Assembly: GCA_031290675.1 (NCBI GenBank)
Contig: JAITNC010000220.1
Span: 1 to 6,602 of the forward strand
Source: Campylobacteraceae bacterium
GTDB taxonomy: Bacteria > Campylobacterota > Campylobacteria > Campylobacterales > Campylobacteraceae
Direction of reading: 5' to 3'
DNA: 6,602 nucleotides
The notes beneath the pieces were generated by a model. That model made no database searches, had not been told where the DNA came from, and worked only from the letters and a program-made list of their open reading frames with translations. Positions 1 to 6,602 of this stretch are shown in pieces. Made by a program: the position numbers and the translations under genes. The stretch's first letter is position 1. The number at the start of each line of letters is the position of its first letter.

Positions 1-464
1 GGCTTTATCACACACGGATATCCGACACTTTTGGCGGCTTGCACGAGCTGTTCGTAAGAGCTGACAAAAACATACGGGCTTGTTTTGATTTTTAGCTCTT
101 CGGCGGCAAAGAGGCGGATATTTTTGCGGTTCATCGTCTTTTTGACAGCTTCCGCATTTGGTATCACGGTAAATCCCTCTCTTTCGGCTATCTCTAAAGC
201 TTCAATGCTTAAAGCCTCAACTTCCGGCACTATAAACGTAGGCTTTTCAAGATAGATGAGCTGCAGCAATGCTTCTTTGTTTTTCATATCTATAACGTGA
301 GAGGTCGTCGCTACAAGATGAGCGGGGGCGTTTTGATAACTATCTACCGCCACCACCTCAACGCCAAGTCTTAAGGCTTCTATCGCCACTTCACGCCCAA
401 GTTCGCCACTTCCAAGCAGCATCATCTTAATGCTGTCATGTTTCAACGGAGTTGTGAATACCAT
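1..464 (-). CDS. purT: Formate-dependent phosphoribosylglycinamide formyltransferase 2 (PurT), N-terminal part, cut by window edge
   Basis: PurT is a cytoplasmic ATP-grasp enzyme of purine synthesis. It uses ATP and formate to convert GAR to formyl-GAR, replacing the folate-dependent PurN step. The visible 154 codons match the family closely: [20 protein letters not shown] (about residues 14-33) is the N-terminal nucleotide-fold glycine motif, followed by IVPEVEAL (79-86), [10 protein letters not shown] (108-117), LAAEEL-like FAAEEL (119-124) and YPCVIK (149-154). As I remember the E. coli enzyme, ligand residues Glu22, Glu82, Arg114 and Lys155 correspond here to Glu21, Glu81, Arg113 and Lys154, all present. 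The constant offset of one residue also supports the chosen ATG, which is preceded by AAAGGA at 6 bases. The family is about 390 residues, so roughly 60% (central ATP-grasp and C-terminal part) lies outside the window. It follows pbpC on the same strand after 72 bases, with no functional link evident. Confidence 0.96.
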   Translation of the reverse strand, partial: MVFTTPLKHDSIKMMLLGSGELGREVAIEALRLGVEVVAVDSYQNAPAHLVATTSHVIDMKNKEALLQLIYLEKPTFIVPEVEALSIEALEIAEREGFTVIPNAEAVKKTMNRKNIRLFAAEELKIKTSPYVFVSSYEQLVQAAKSVGYPCVIK

Positions 465-470
465 AATAAA

Positions 471-476
471 TCCTTT
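471..476 (-). promoter_or_regulatory. Ribosome binding site of purT
   Basis: AAAGGA on the minus strand, six bases before the purT ATG at 464-462. It is a good Shine-Dalgarno match at normal spacing. It supports this start over the internal Met14 and Met15, which would cut into the family's usual N-terminal leader. Confidence 0.75.
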
Positions 477-481
477 TAATT

Positions 482-493
482 TGATATATATCA
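482..493. repeat. 12-base perfect palindrome TGATATATATCA in the purT leader
   Basis: The sequence is identical on both strands and the symmetry stops at exactly 12 bases. It lies between the putative purT -10 box and its ribosome binding site, where a dimeric regulator could bind. In such AT-rich intergenic DNA a palindrome of alternating A and T can arise by chance. I do not recognise it as the operator of a known regulator (the E. coli PurR box is different and GC-richer). Seen directly; function is unknown. Confidence 0.4.
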
Positions 494-497
494 TCAC

Positions 498-516
498 TAA
501 AAACAGATAGTTTTTA
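498..516 (-). terminator. Weak AT-rich hairpin between pbpC and purT
   Basis: TAAAAAC and GTTTTTA form a perfect 7-base-pair stem around a 5-base loop. Only one pair is G-C and no separate U-run follows the stem, so it is at best a leaky intrinsic terminator for the A2M-pbpC transcript. It starts at the edge of the putative purT -10 box, so it could instead form at the 5' end of the purT mRNA. No better terminator is visible after pbpC. Confidence 0.25.
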
Positions 517-521
517 TTATA
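516..521 (-). promoter_or_regulatory. Putative -10 box of a purT promoter
   Basis: A perfect TATAAT on the minus strand, 51 bases before the purT ATG. It would put the transcription start near base 509 and give a leader of roughly 45 bases. There is no convincing -35 hexamer 16-18 bases upstream; that region falls over the pbpC stop codon and reads GAAAAT-like sequence. A missing -35 with a good -10 is common in Campylobacterota sigma-70 promoters, but in AT-rich DNA a chance TATAAT is also possible. Confidence 0.45.
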
Positions 522-536
522 TGCTTATTGAAAGCG

Positions 537-2879
537 CTATTTTCTCACCATAACAATCTGCAAAATCCTCTTATCAAATCGCCCGTGGTCATCAACGACG
601 CTTAAGTTAAATCTGCCGCTTTTGTTTGGCAGCCACACGAGCGGACTTGACCTCTCGGTACTGCCTATATACTCATCATCAACAAACCAATAGAGCGTCT
701 TGACATTTGCGTCGCTTATAGCCGTAAAGACTATCTTCTCTTTGTCCTTTTTATCTTCCATGATAGTATAGGCTGTATTTTTCAACGGCGATGTAATAGA
801 AGGCGCAATGCCCGCCATATCTTGAAGATTTTGTTTGCAGTGGCTCATTGAGGGCGGCTTTCTTTTCGGCAGTCCGGCACGAGCGAAAATATCCAAAATA
901 TCCGAAGAGTAGTATTCGTATACCTCCACCCTCGTGTTTCGCGCTTTTTCGCCCGCACACAAGGGGGTATTTGTATCGGCGTTTATCACGACGGGTCTGT
1001 ATACTGTATCTACCTTTATCGGCGAGCGTCCCGGGATAAACCAAGCAGTGCCTTTTCTTTGACACCAGACAGTTACCAAATCTCCGCTTGAGAGGCAGAT
1101 ATCCACTTTTTTGACGCCTTCGGGAATTACTTTATTTATATCATATAAGTTTTGAGTTGTTTGTAAGCTATTTACTATATTGAAAAACAGAGGCGCTGCG
1201 CTGTCCGCTCCTACAAATGCCTGATTTCCGCTATTGTCAAAGTTTCCGCACCAGACTATCAGTATATACCCTCCGACTATTCCCACACTCCAAGCGTCCC
1301 TAAAACCCCACGATGTGCCTGTCTTCCAATATATAGGTATCTTTTGCGTTTCAGCTATCGCACCGTCTATGCGAGGGGCGTTTGAGAGCATATCTAACGT
1401 CATAAAAACAGCCTCTTTGCTCAAAAGCCTTTTTCCTTCGTTTGTATTTTGTTTGGCTCTTGTGCGGATATCGTACATCATACCGCCATTTGCGAGTATG
1501 CCGTACAACTTTGCCATCTCCTGCATCGTAACTTCGCCGCCGCCGAGCGTAAGAGCCAATCCGTAATGACCCTCGCTTGCCATTTTACTTATCTCGGCTT
1601 GTTTCAAAAAAGCATAAAAATTTGGTTTTGATATCTTGGAGCTTAGGTAGACAGCCGGAATATTTCTGCTTCTTATCAAAGCTTGAGTTGCGCTCAATGG
1701 CCCCATAAATTTATTGTCAAAATTTTCCGGAGTGTATGAGCTAAAGCTCGTCGGCACGTCTTTTAGGATACTTTTGGAGTGAATCAACCCCTGCTCTATC
1801 GCCAACGCATAGATAAATGGCTTTAGCGTAGAACCCGGCGAGCGTTTGATAGCCGCACCGTTTATCTGCCCTTGTATCTCATCGTTGAAATAATCAGCCG
1901 AACCGACCTGCGCTGCGATACTCATATCTTTTGCGTTTACAAGTATTGCGGCGGCGTTTTTGATGCCCTTGTTGCTGTTTTGCGCTATAAATGAGCGTAT
2001 TTGAACCTCAAGTAACTTTTGCATTTTTATATCAATGCTCGTGTCTACTTGAGCGTTGAACTGTCCGCTTGCGAAATCTTCGGCTTTTATCTGTTGAGTA
2101 AAGTGCGGCGCTATAAAAGGCAGATTTTCCGGCTGACGGAGCGAAAAGGGGAGCTTAAAAAGGGCGGCTGTCAGAGCGTCCGTAACGAACTCTTTTTGCC
2201 ATTTTTCAAATAAATCATCTCTCGCTTTGATGAGTTTCGCGCCAAAATATCCTGTGTTTTTCTCCACCCTGTAGCTCGGCGACTGCGGAAGTACAGCCAA
2301 CGCCAAAGCTTCTGGGAGAGTAAGCTCTTTTGGGGATTTGTTGAAGTATATAAGGCTTGCCGTTCCTATGCCTTCTATGTTTCTGCCATAAGGTGCATAG
2401 TTGAGATACGCCTCCAAAATCTCATCTTTTGAGTAGAAAAGCTCCAACTGTACGGCTCTTAGTATCTGCACAGCTTTGCCATAAACGCTGCGTGTGTTTA
2501 GCTTCCAATACATTCTCGCCAACTGCATCGTTATGGTTGAACCGCCCTGTCTGTTGCCGCCTTTGACGTAACTTGTCCACCCTCCCCTTATAAGGCTTAT
2601 CGGGTTGAACCCAAAGTGATAATAAAACCAACTATCCTCATACAACAGCACGCCGTCTATAGCATACTTTGATATATCACGAAGCGGCGTGTATACACGG
2701 TAATAATCATCTCGGCTTGTGGTAAGGCGCATAAGTTCGCCGTTTTTATCATAAAAAGCCGTAGATAACAGCTGATTTGAAAGCGGCGGGTGCGGGAGAA
2801 GCCTGAGCGCGATAAGCGTCAAGGCTACAATCCCCACTGCGACGATAATGTTACCTAAAAAGCGTTTTAGTTTTGGCAT
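537..2879 (-). CDS. pbpC: Penicillin-binding protein 1C (bifunctional peptidoglycan glycosyltransferase/transpeptidase)
   Basis: A class A PBP of 780 residues, close to the E. coli PBP1C length of about 770. A single membrane anchor spans about residues 8-28, and the rest should be periplasmic. The GT51 domain (about 40-235) shows EDSWFYYHFG (81-90, catalytic Glu81), RQGGSTITMQLAR (110-122) and the YSKDEILEAYLNYAPYG region (149-165). The transpeptidase domain (about 305-570) shows the three penicillin-binding motifs: Ser350-Thr-Leu-Lys353 with nucleophile Ser350, Ser404-Arg-Asn406, and KTGTS 519-523 followed by FRDAW. A family-typical segment follows with CLSSGD (595-600), C606 and WFIPGRSP (613-620), then PKRKPP (671-676). 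A BiPBP_C domain fills about 690-778. Glu of the PBP1A/1B RKxxE motif appears to be Gln138, which I believe is usual for PBP1C. It is paired with the upstream A2M gene, as in yfhM-pbpC, with one base between stop and start. A role in wall repair after protease attack is inferred for the family, not shown. Confidence 0.96.
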   Translation of the reverse strand: MPKLKRFLGNIIVAVGIVALTLIALRLLPHPPLSNQLLSTAFYDKNGELMRLTTSRDDYYRVYTPLRDISKYAIDGVLLYEDSWFYYHFGFNPISLIRGGWTSYVKGGNRQGGSTITMQLARMYWKLNTRSVYGKAVQILRAVQLELFYSKDEILEAYLNYAPYGRNIEGIGTASLIYFNKSPKELTLPEALALAVLPQSPSYRVEKNTGYFGAKLIKARDDLFEKWQKEFVTDALTAALFKLPFSLRQPENLPFIAPHFTQQIKAEDFASGQFNAQVDTSIDIKMQKLLEVQIRSFIAQNSNKGIKNAAAILVNAKDMSIAAQVGSADYFNDEIQGQINGAAIKRSPGSTLKPFIYALAIEQGLIHSKSILKDVPTSFSSYTPENFDNKFMGPLSATQALIRSRNIPAVYLSSKISKPNFYAFLKQAEISKMASEGHYGLALTLGGGEVTMQEMAKLYGILANGGMMYDIRTRAKQNTNEGKRLLSKEAVFMTLDMLSNAPRIDGAIAETQKIPIYWKTGTSWGFRDAWSVGIVGGYILIVWCGNFDNSGNQAFVGADSAAPLFFNIVNSLQTTQNLYDINKVIPEGVKKVDICLSSGDLVTVWCQRKGTAWFIPGRSPIKVDTVYRPVVINADTNTPLCAGEKARNTRVEVYEYYSSDILDIFARAGLPKRKPPSMSHCKQNLQDMAGIAPSITSPLKNTAYTIMEDKKDKEKIVFTAISDANVKTLYWFVDDEYIGSTERSSPLVWLPNKSGRFNLSVVDDHGRFDKRILQIVMVRK

Positions 2880-2880
2880 T

Positions 2881-5800
2881 TCACTCCACGGCTAAAACTG
2901 TGATTGTCCCATTTTCAGCCGATACTCCCTGTATCTCTCTGTCATACATCGCTTCGGCAAACACCGGCGGTATCCGGTACGTGCCTACATTTGTGGGCTT
3001 TATCTGATATGTAAACTCTCCTATATCTTTGCCCACCCTTGCGTATATTATCACTCTGTCCTCTCGTATATCGCTATAGTCAACGTCCAGCGTTGTCGCC
3101 CCGAACGCTATCGGCGAGATAAAACTATCGTCATCGTCATATTCGTCTTCATACTCATCATCTGCATAATCTTGCTGTTTCAAGGGCTGTTGCACCACTT
3201 CAAAACCGCCCGGCAGCAGGTCAATTATCGCGACATTTCCTACGCCTTCGTTGGAGTTAGACCTCACTCTGATGGTAACATTTACTTTGTCGCCGAGTTT
3301 AAGCGTTGAGATTTGATTGCCGCTCTCATCTTTGAACTCTCTATAAACTTCCAACCCTTTTTTGATAGCTTGAGCCGATACGTTTTCATCATAACCTTCT
3401 TGAACCACAGAGTACCAAGCGGGCAGCTTGAGAGGGTTTTTGAAGGTGATGCCGACATCTTTTTTCGTGAAATTGGCAGAAGTTATCAAACCGTTGTGAG
3501 TTGAGATAACCCTCGTCAGATTGTCGGCAGAAATAGCCTCTATAGACAAGCTCTTATTGTCTTTGCTGTTTTTTGAAAACTCTTCAAGCTGAGCGCTGTA
3601 ACTGTCTATAGCCAAGACGCTCATAGCCGAAGATGTCGTCGTGAAACGCCCGCTTCTTATCATCAGGACTATATTTTCCAACGCTTGAGGAGGAATACTC
3701 TTGAGCTTTTGCGGGAAGTGTTTTGATATAAGATATATCGCAGCCGAATTGATAACGAGAGGGTCGTAATAATCCCTTGACCACCAAGCGTTATCATAAG
3801 CCCGCCCAAGCTCTTTCCACGCTTTTGAGAGCAGCAAATCAGCCTCTTTGTCCATTTTCAACATCTTGTATGTAGCGGCTATGTACAGAGCCGATATATC
3901 GTTTTGCCAAGTTTTTTCGCTATGGAGCTGTAGGGCTTTTTGCACAGAACTTAGCGTATTTGTCGTTATCACGCCCTGCCTTGTGAGCAGATATAGTGCG
4001 TAAGAGCGCAGCCTGAGCCCTTCTATATCTTCTGCATCATTGTAGTTTGCCAAATCACTCAAGTAGCTGTTCAAGTTTTGGAGTATGTCGGACGATATGA
4101 CTATGCCGTTTTCTTGCGCCTCAATCAAATAATGAGCGGCGTAAACACTGACAAAGCTGTCGCCGTAAGCTGTCGTTCTCCACAATCCAATAGCACCGTT
4201 TGAGTTTTGTCTTGATTTTAAGATAGACGCTACATTTTCGTGCTGGATTTTAGCACTTTGCGGGGAGTATTTATCTGCTATCATAGCCGATATAGCTTGG
4301 CTGACAAGCTGCTCGGAGCAGTAATGCGGATAGTTTTCCAGATAACTAAAAAGCCCGTTTGAAAGCACCATAGGCGTAAATCCTATGCTGGCATCTCTGA
4401 GGGCATACTCGTCATACATGGAGCGCATATCTTTCACGCTCTCGCTCTCCTTGCCCATTCGCCCCATCACGCTCACAGTTCTAAAAGGCGTAACCGGTCG
4501 TACCGATATCGTGCCTATTCTTTGCGTAAAGTAGCTTTTTTTGCTCTCTTTGTCTTCGTAATTTGCCCTAAATATCAAATCGCCGCTGCCTAAATGCTTT
4601 GTGGCTTTCAGTCTAAACTTCACAAATCCTTCGCTCATTTGAGCCAAGCTGATGACTGCCGTGCTATTTCCAACTATCTGCAAATGCTCGCTCGCTACAA
4701 GAGATACATTGATAGGAAGCGTTTTATTTAAGTTTTCTATATTATTTGAAACGCCAAGAGTTACTTCAAACTCATCGTTTGGCGCTGCCACAAAAGGCAC
4801 ATTTGGTGAGAGGACAAAGTCATCTCTCACGGTTGAGCTGCTCTGCGCTATACCTATCTGTTTTGGCGAAACAGCTACCGCCATAACACGCAATTTTCCG
4901 TTAAAATAGTCAGGCACTTTGTACGAAAACTGCTTCTCGCCATTTACTTCAACGATGCCCGACCAAAATACTACAGGCTTATCAACCTTTCGCTTGAACG
5001 GATTTAAGTGTTTGTTAGCTTCTGAGGCTTGCACATCATCTCCGCCGCCGGCAGCTGAGGCTAGCGTTTCAAACTTGCTAAATTCGGGCAGTATCAAATC
5101 AAGTATTTGATGACTTCTCACACCCAAATATCGCTTTTGAAAAAAGAAACCAAGAGGATTGTTCAGATGATAATCAGCCACTTGCAAGATACCCTCATCA
5201 ACCGCAAAAACAACTACTTTTTGTTTTCCGTTCGTCTTGACGCTGAAGTTTATATCATTTCCGGGTTTTGCCAGCTTTGTAGATACAAGCTCCACGTGTG
5301 CGCTTTTGCTTTGCTGATTTACCTTAAACGGCAAAACTCCGTAACTTAGAGGACTCATAAATATATCATTTGAGTTCGGGTCTCTCACAAACTGGACATT
5401 TACGTAGCCGTTGCCCTTAAGCTCTGCGGGTACTGTTATCTTTTGGATAGAACTTGTCGTTGTGGTTTTGAACCACTTCCACGCATAAACTTTGTCTTTC
5501 TCTATAGTGATAAGTCCGCTTCCGATGTACGGTGTGTTGATAGATATCTCTATCTCCTCGCCATTTTTGTACTCGGCTTTGGAAAGTTTGAGCTCAAGCT
5601 CTGAGTTTCGCTCCAGCGAGCGGTCAATATTTGCATCTCCGACTATACCGTAATAACTCTTGTACAAGATATCGCCTTGCGCATTTTTGACAAGCAGCTT
5701 GTAAGTAGCCGGTTTTTTGCTATCAAGGCGGTAATCAGTGCCGTTTTTGCTGATAGCAAACGCCTTTTGAGATAACTGTACCTCTTGCAGTTTGGACTGG

Positions 5801-6602
5801 TATTTGTAAACTCCGGAACTTTGAAGTGTCAGCACTGAGATATATTTTTGTTCAACTATCTCAATGCTCAAGTTGCCTAAATCAATCTTTTCAAGATTTT
5901 GATTTACAGCGATAAAGTTCAAAGTTCTCTCAACGCCTTTTTTGATATACCCGACATCGCCGTCCGCTTTCGCTCCGACAAGATAGTCATTTGGCGAAAT
6001 GCTCGTTTGCGCCGTAGCCGTTACGCTCCGCCCGCTGCCCGCCTCAAAAACGTTCGCTATGATAGAGAGATGATAACTCGCCCGCTCGTGTTCGTGAAGC
6101 AGCAGCGAAAGATTTGCCTCGCCGCGCTCATCTGTTGTCGTATCCTCCAGCGAAATCTCAAATTTATCACGCCCGGATATACTAAAACCGTCATAAAAAT
6201 GGTAATTTTGATGTTCGCCAAAGTGAAACTCTACAGGGTTTAAGATAAGCGTAGATGAGACCCGTCGCTCTTGCGCAGGTGCGCCAAAGAGATTTTCAGC
6301 CTTTAGCGTGGCACTCAACTCGTCAGGTTTGACCCAGCCTTTTACCGCACTTGGGGTCAATCTCAACTCTGCCTTCATTCTATCAGGCTCAAACTCCCTC
6401 ACGGCGACCGTAGTAGAACCCAAATATATTCCGGCTTTGAGGTTGTTTTTGTAGTCTTCGGCTATGCGCAGATAAACGCTCCAACTTCCCGTAGGAGAGC
6501 CTTCGGTAGTCGTGAAAGAGAGTTCGTTGAAACCGCTCTCATCAAGCGTAAATGATACCTCTTTGAAGACATGCCCTCTCGGGTCATACACAGTAGCGAC
6601 CA
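2881..6602 (-). CDS. Bacterial alpha-2-macroglobulin (YfhM type), 5' end beyond window
   Basis: A large envelope protease trap, with 1239 codons visible. The frame runs open through base 6602 (Val-Ala-Thr precede the GTG at 6591-6589), so that GTG is not the true start. E. coli YfhM has about 1650 residues; signal peptide and first MG domains should lie outside. Numbering from that GTG: the end of an MG2-like domain with REFEPDRMKAEL (65-76); further MG domains; a bait-region domain (about 330-470, with TPYIGSGLITIEKD at 353-366); a Gly/Ala-rich segment (503-537); the A2M core domain with VFWSGIVEVN (541-550), VPDYFNGKLRVMAVAV (559-574) and DDFVLSPNVPF (590-600); a thioester domain with CSEQ (758-761, Cys and Gln form the thioester); and a C-terminal receptor-like domain with DLLPGGFEVV (1124-1133), REDR (1176-1179), and PPVFAEAMYD (1208-1217). 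The acidic tract at 1141-1155 is unusual. It is followed directly by pbpC. Confidence 0.95.
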   Translation of the reverse strand, partial: VATVYDPRGHVFKEVSFTLDESGFNELSFTTTEGSPTGSWSVYLRIAEDYKNNLKAGIYLGSTTVAVREFEPDRMKAELRLTPSAVKGWVKPDELSATLKAENLFGAPAQERRVSSTLILNPVEFHFGEHQNYHFYDGFSISGRDKFEISLEDTTTDERGEANLSLLLHEHERASYHLSIIANVFEAGSGRSVTATAQTSISPNDYLVGAKADGDVGYIKKGVERTLNFIAVNQNLEKIDLGNLSIEIVEQKYISVLTLQSSGVYKYQSKLQEVQLSQKAFAISKNGTDYRLDSKKPATYKLLVKNAQGDILYKSYYGIVGDANIDRSLERNSELELKLSKAEYKNGEEIEISINTPYIGSGLITIEKDKVYAWKWFKTTTTSSIQKITVPAELKGNGYVNVQFVRDPNSNDIFMSPLSYGVLPFKVNQQSKSAHVELVSTKLAKPGNDINFSVKTNGKQKVVVFAVDEGILQVADYHLNNPLGFFFQKRYLGVRSHQILDLILPEFSKFETLASAAGGGDDVQASEANKHLNPFKRKVDKPVVFWSGIVEVNGEKQFSYKVPDYFNGKLRVMAVAVSPKQIGIAQSSSTVRDDFVLSPNVPFVAAPNDEFEVTLGVSNNIENLNKTLPINVSLVASEHLQIVGNSTAVISLAQMSEGFVKFRLKATKHLGSGDLIFRANYEDKESKKSYFTQRIGTISVRPVTPFRTVSVMGRMGKESESVKDMRSMYDEYALRDASIGFTPMVLSNGLFSYLENYPHYCSEQLVSQAISAMIADKYSPQSAKIQHENVASILKSRQNSNGAIGLWRTTAYGDSFVSVYAAHYLIEAQENGIVISSDILQNLNSYLSDLANYNDAEDIEGLRLRSYALYLLTRQGVITTNTLSSVQKALQLHSEKTWQNDISALYIAATYKMLKMDKEADLLLSKAWKELGRAYDNAWWSRDYYDPLVINSAAIYLISKHFPQKLKSIPPQALENIVLMIRSGRFTTTSSAMSVLAIDSYSAQLEEFSKNSKDNKSLSIEAISADNLTRVISTHNGLITSANFTKKDVGITFKNPLKLPAWYSVVQEGYDENVSAQAIKKGLEVYREFKDESGNQISTLKLGDKVNVTIRVRSNSNEGVGNVAIIDLLPGGFEVVQQPLKQQDYADDEYEDEYDDDDSFISPIAFGATTLDVDYSDIREDRVIIYARVGKDIGEFTYQIKPTNVGTYRIPPVFAEAMYDREIQGVSAENGTITVLAVE
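2884..2887 (-). promoter_or_regulatory. Ribosome binding site of pbpC inside the A2M stop region
   Basis: GGAG sits in the last two sense codons of the A2M gene (GTG GAG), followed by its TGA, one A, and the pbpC ATG. Spacing from GGAG to ATG is four to five bases, on the short side. A ribosome finishing A2M ends directly on the pbpC start, so translational coupling and a fixed ratio of the two proteins are likely. This also fixes the pbpC start. Confidence 0.7.
3127..3171 (-). repeat. Acidic Asp/Glu/Tyr codon tract in the A2M C-terminal domain
   Basis: Fifteen codons encode 11 acidic residues, three Tyr and one Ala, ending in four Asp in a row. The DNA is an imperfect run of GAY/GAR codons. 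The tract lies between the conserved LLPGGFEVV strand and the REDR motif, so it probably forms a surface loop. It might bind divalent cations or a basic partner, or may simply be a tolerated low-complexity insert. Confidence 0.7.
4309..4320 (-). other. Thioester motif CSEQ of the A2M
   Basis: Cys-Ser-Glu-Gln matches the CxEQ thioester signature. In A2Ms and complement C3 the Cys thiol and the Gln side chain form a reactive internal thioester that couples covalently to a captured protease. Both reactive residues are intact, so this is a thioester-competent A2M rather than one of the bacterial A2Ms that lack the Cys. The preceding residues are Tyr-Pro-His-Tyr instead of the common Tyr-Pro-Tyr-Gly. 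Confidence 0.9.
4981..5085 (-). other. Probable bait/linker segment of the A2M
   Basis: A low-complexity segment (residues 503-537 counted from the GTG at 6591) with SAAGGGDDVQASEANKHLNP at its centre (512-531), followed by a basic FKRKVDK stretch. It lies just before the conserved VFWSGIVEV start of the A2M core domain, the place expected for the protease-sensitive loop. It offers aromatic, small, and Lys/Arg positions, as expected for a broad-specificity bait. The exact bait boundaries are inferred. Confidence 0.5.

Noticed and set aside
531..539. AGCGCT six-base palindrome over the pbpC stop codon
   Set aside because: Too short to form a useful hairpin or a specific operator; expected by chance.
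751..1065. Open stretch of 104 codons on the minus strand in another frame of pbpC
   Set aside because: It overlaps the conserved region between the transpeptidase and BiPBP_C domains of pbpC and is explained by that gene.
1234..1566. Open stretch on the plus strand opposite pbpC
   Set aside because: It lies wholly within the transpeptidase part of pbpC, has no recognisable motif and no supporting context; it is a reading-frame shadow.
5899..6243. Open stretch of 114 codons on the plus strand opposite the A2M gene
   Set aside because: Arg-rich composition without any recognised domain, lying inside strongly family-like A2M sequence; a shadow of that gene.
6589..6591. GTG as the start codon of the A2M gene
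   Set aside because: The frame continues open to the window edge with family-like sequence (Val-Ala-Thr-Val-Tyr-Asp-Pro), there is no signal peptide after it, and roughly 400 N-terminal residues of the family are missing. The gene is simply cut by the window.
1..6602. CRISPR arrays, tRNA or rRNA genes, insertion sequences, attachment sites
   Set aside because: No spaced direct repeats, cloverleaf-like sequence, transposase motifs or terminal inverted repeats were seen; nearly all bases are accounted for by three continuous genes.

Overview
The window reads entirely on the minus strand. It holds three protein genes, two of them cut by the window edges. In transcription order (right to left) they are: a bacterial alpha-2-macroglobulin (A2M; the start lies beyond base 6602), a complete penicillin-binding protein 1C (pbpC, 780 residues), and the first 154 codons of purT, the formate-dependent GAR transformylase (its end lies beyond base 1). 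Coding density is very high. The only real intergenic stretch is the 72 bases between pbpC and purT. I see no RNA genes, mobile elements, CRISPR arrays or frameshifts.

The A2M and PBP1C genes form the known yfhM-pbpC type pair. The A2M is a large envelope protein with a bait region and a thioester motif (CSEQ, bases 4309-4320). In this family, cleavage of the bait by an attacking protease exposes the thioester and traps the protease. PBP1C is a membrane-anchored bifunctional peptidoglycan synthase with a glycosyltransferase (GT51), a transpeptidase and a C-terminal BiPBP_C domain. The accepted but largely inferred idea is that the two act as a periplasmic defence-and-repair unit: one traps proteases that breach the outer membrane and the other mends the wall. 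Here the A2M stop codon and the pbpC ATG are separated by a single base, and the pbpC ribosome binding site lies inside the last A2M codons, so the two are almost certainly co-transcribed and translationally coupled.

The 72-base gap then carries a perfect TATAAT, a small AT-rich hairpin, a 12-base palindrome and a good ribosome binding site for purT. This suggests purT has its own promoter, although read-through from the upstream pair is not clearly blocked.

The organism is a Gram-negative bacterium (A2M-PBP1C pair, PurT). Moderate GC content (mid-forties by eye), heavy use of ATA for Ile and the absence of a recognisable -35 box would fit Campylobacterota (Campylobacter, Sulfurimonas or Sulfurospirillum-like), but this assignment is an inference with low confidence.

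The window is mostly a well-described system. The points most worth a second look are an acidic Asp/Glu/Tyr tract inserted near the A2M C-terminus, the unusual residues before the thioester Cys, and the composition of the likely bait segment.
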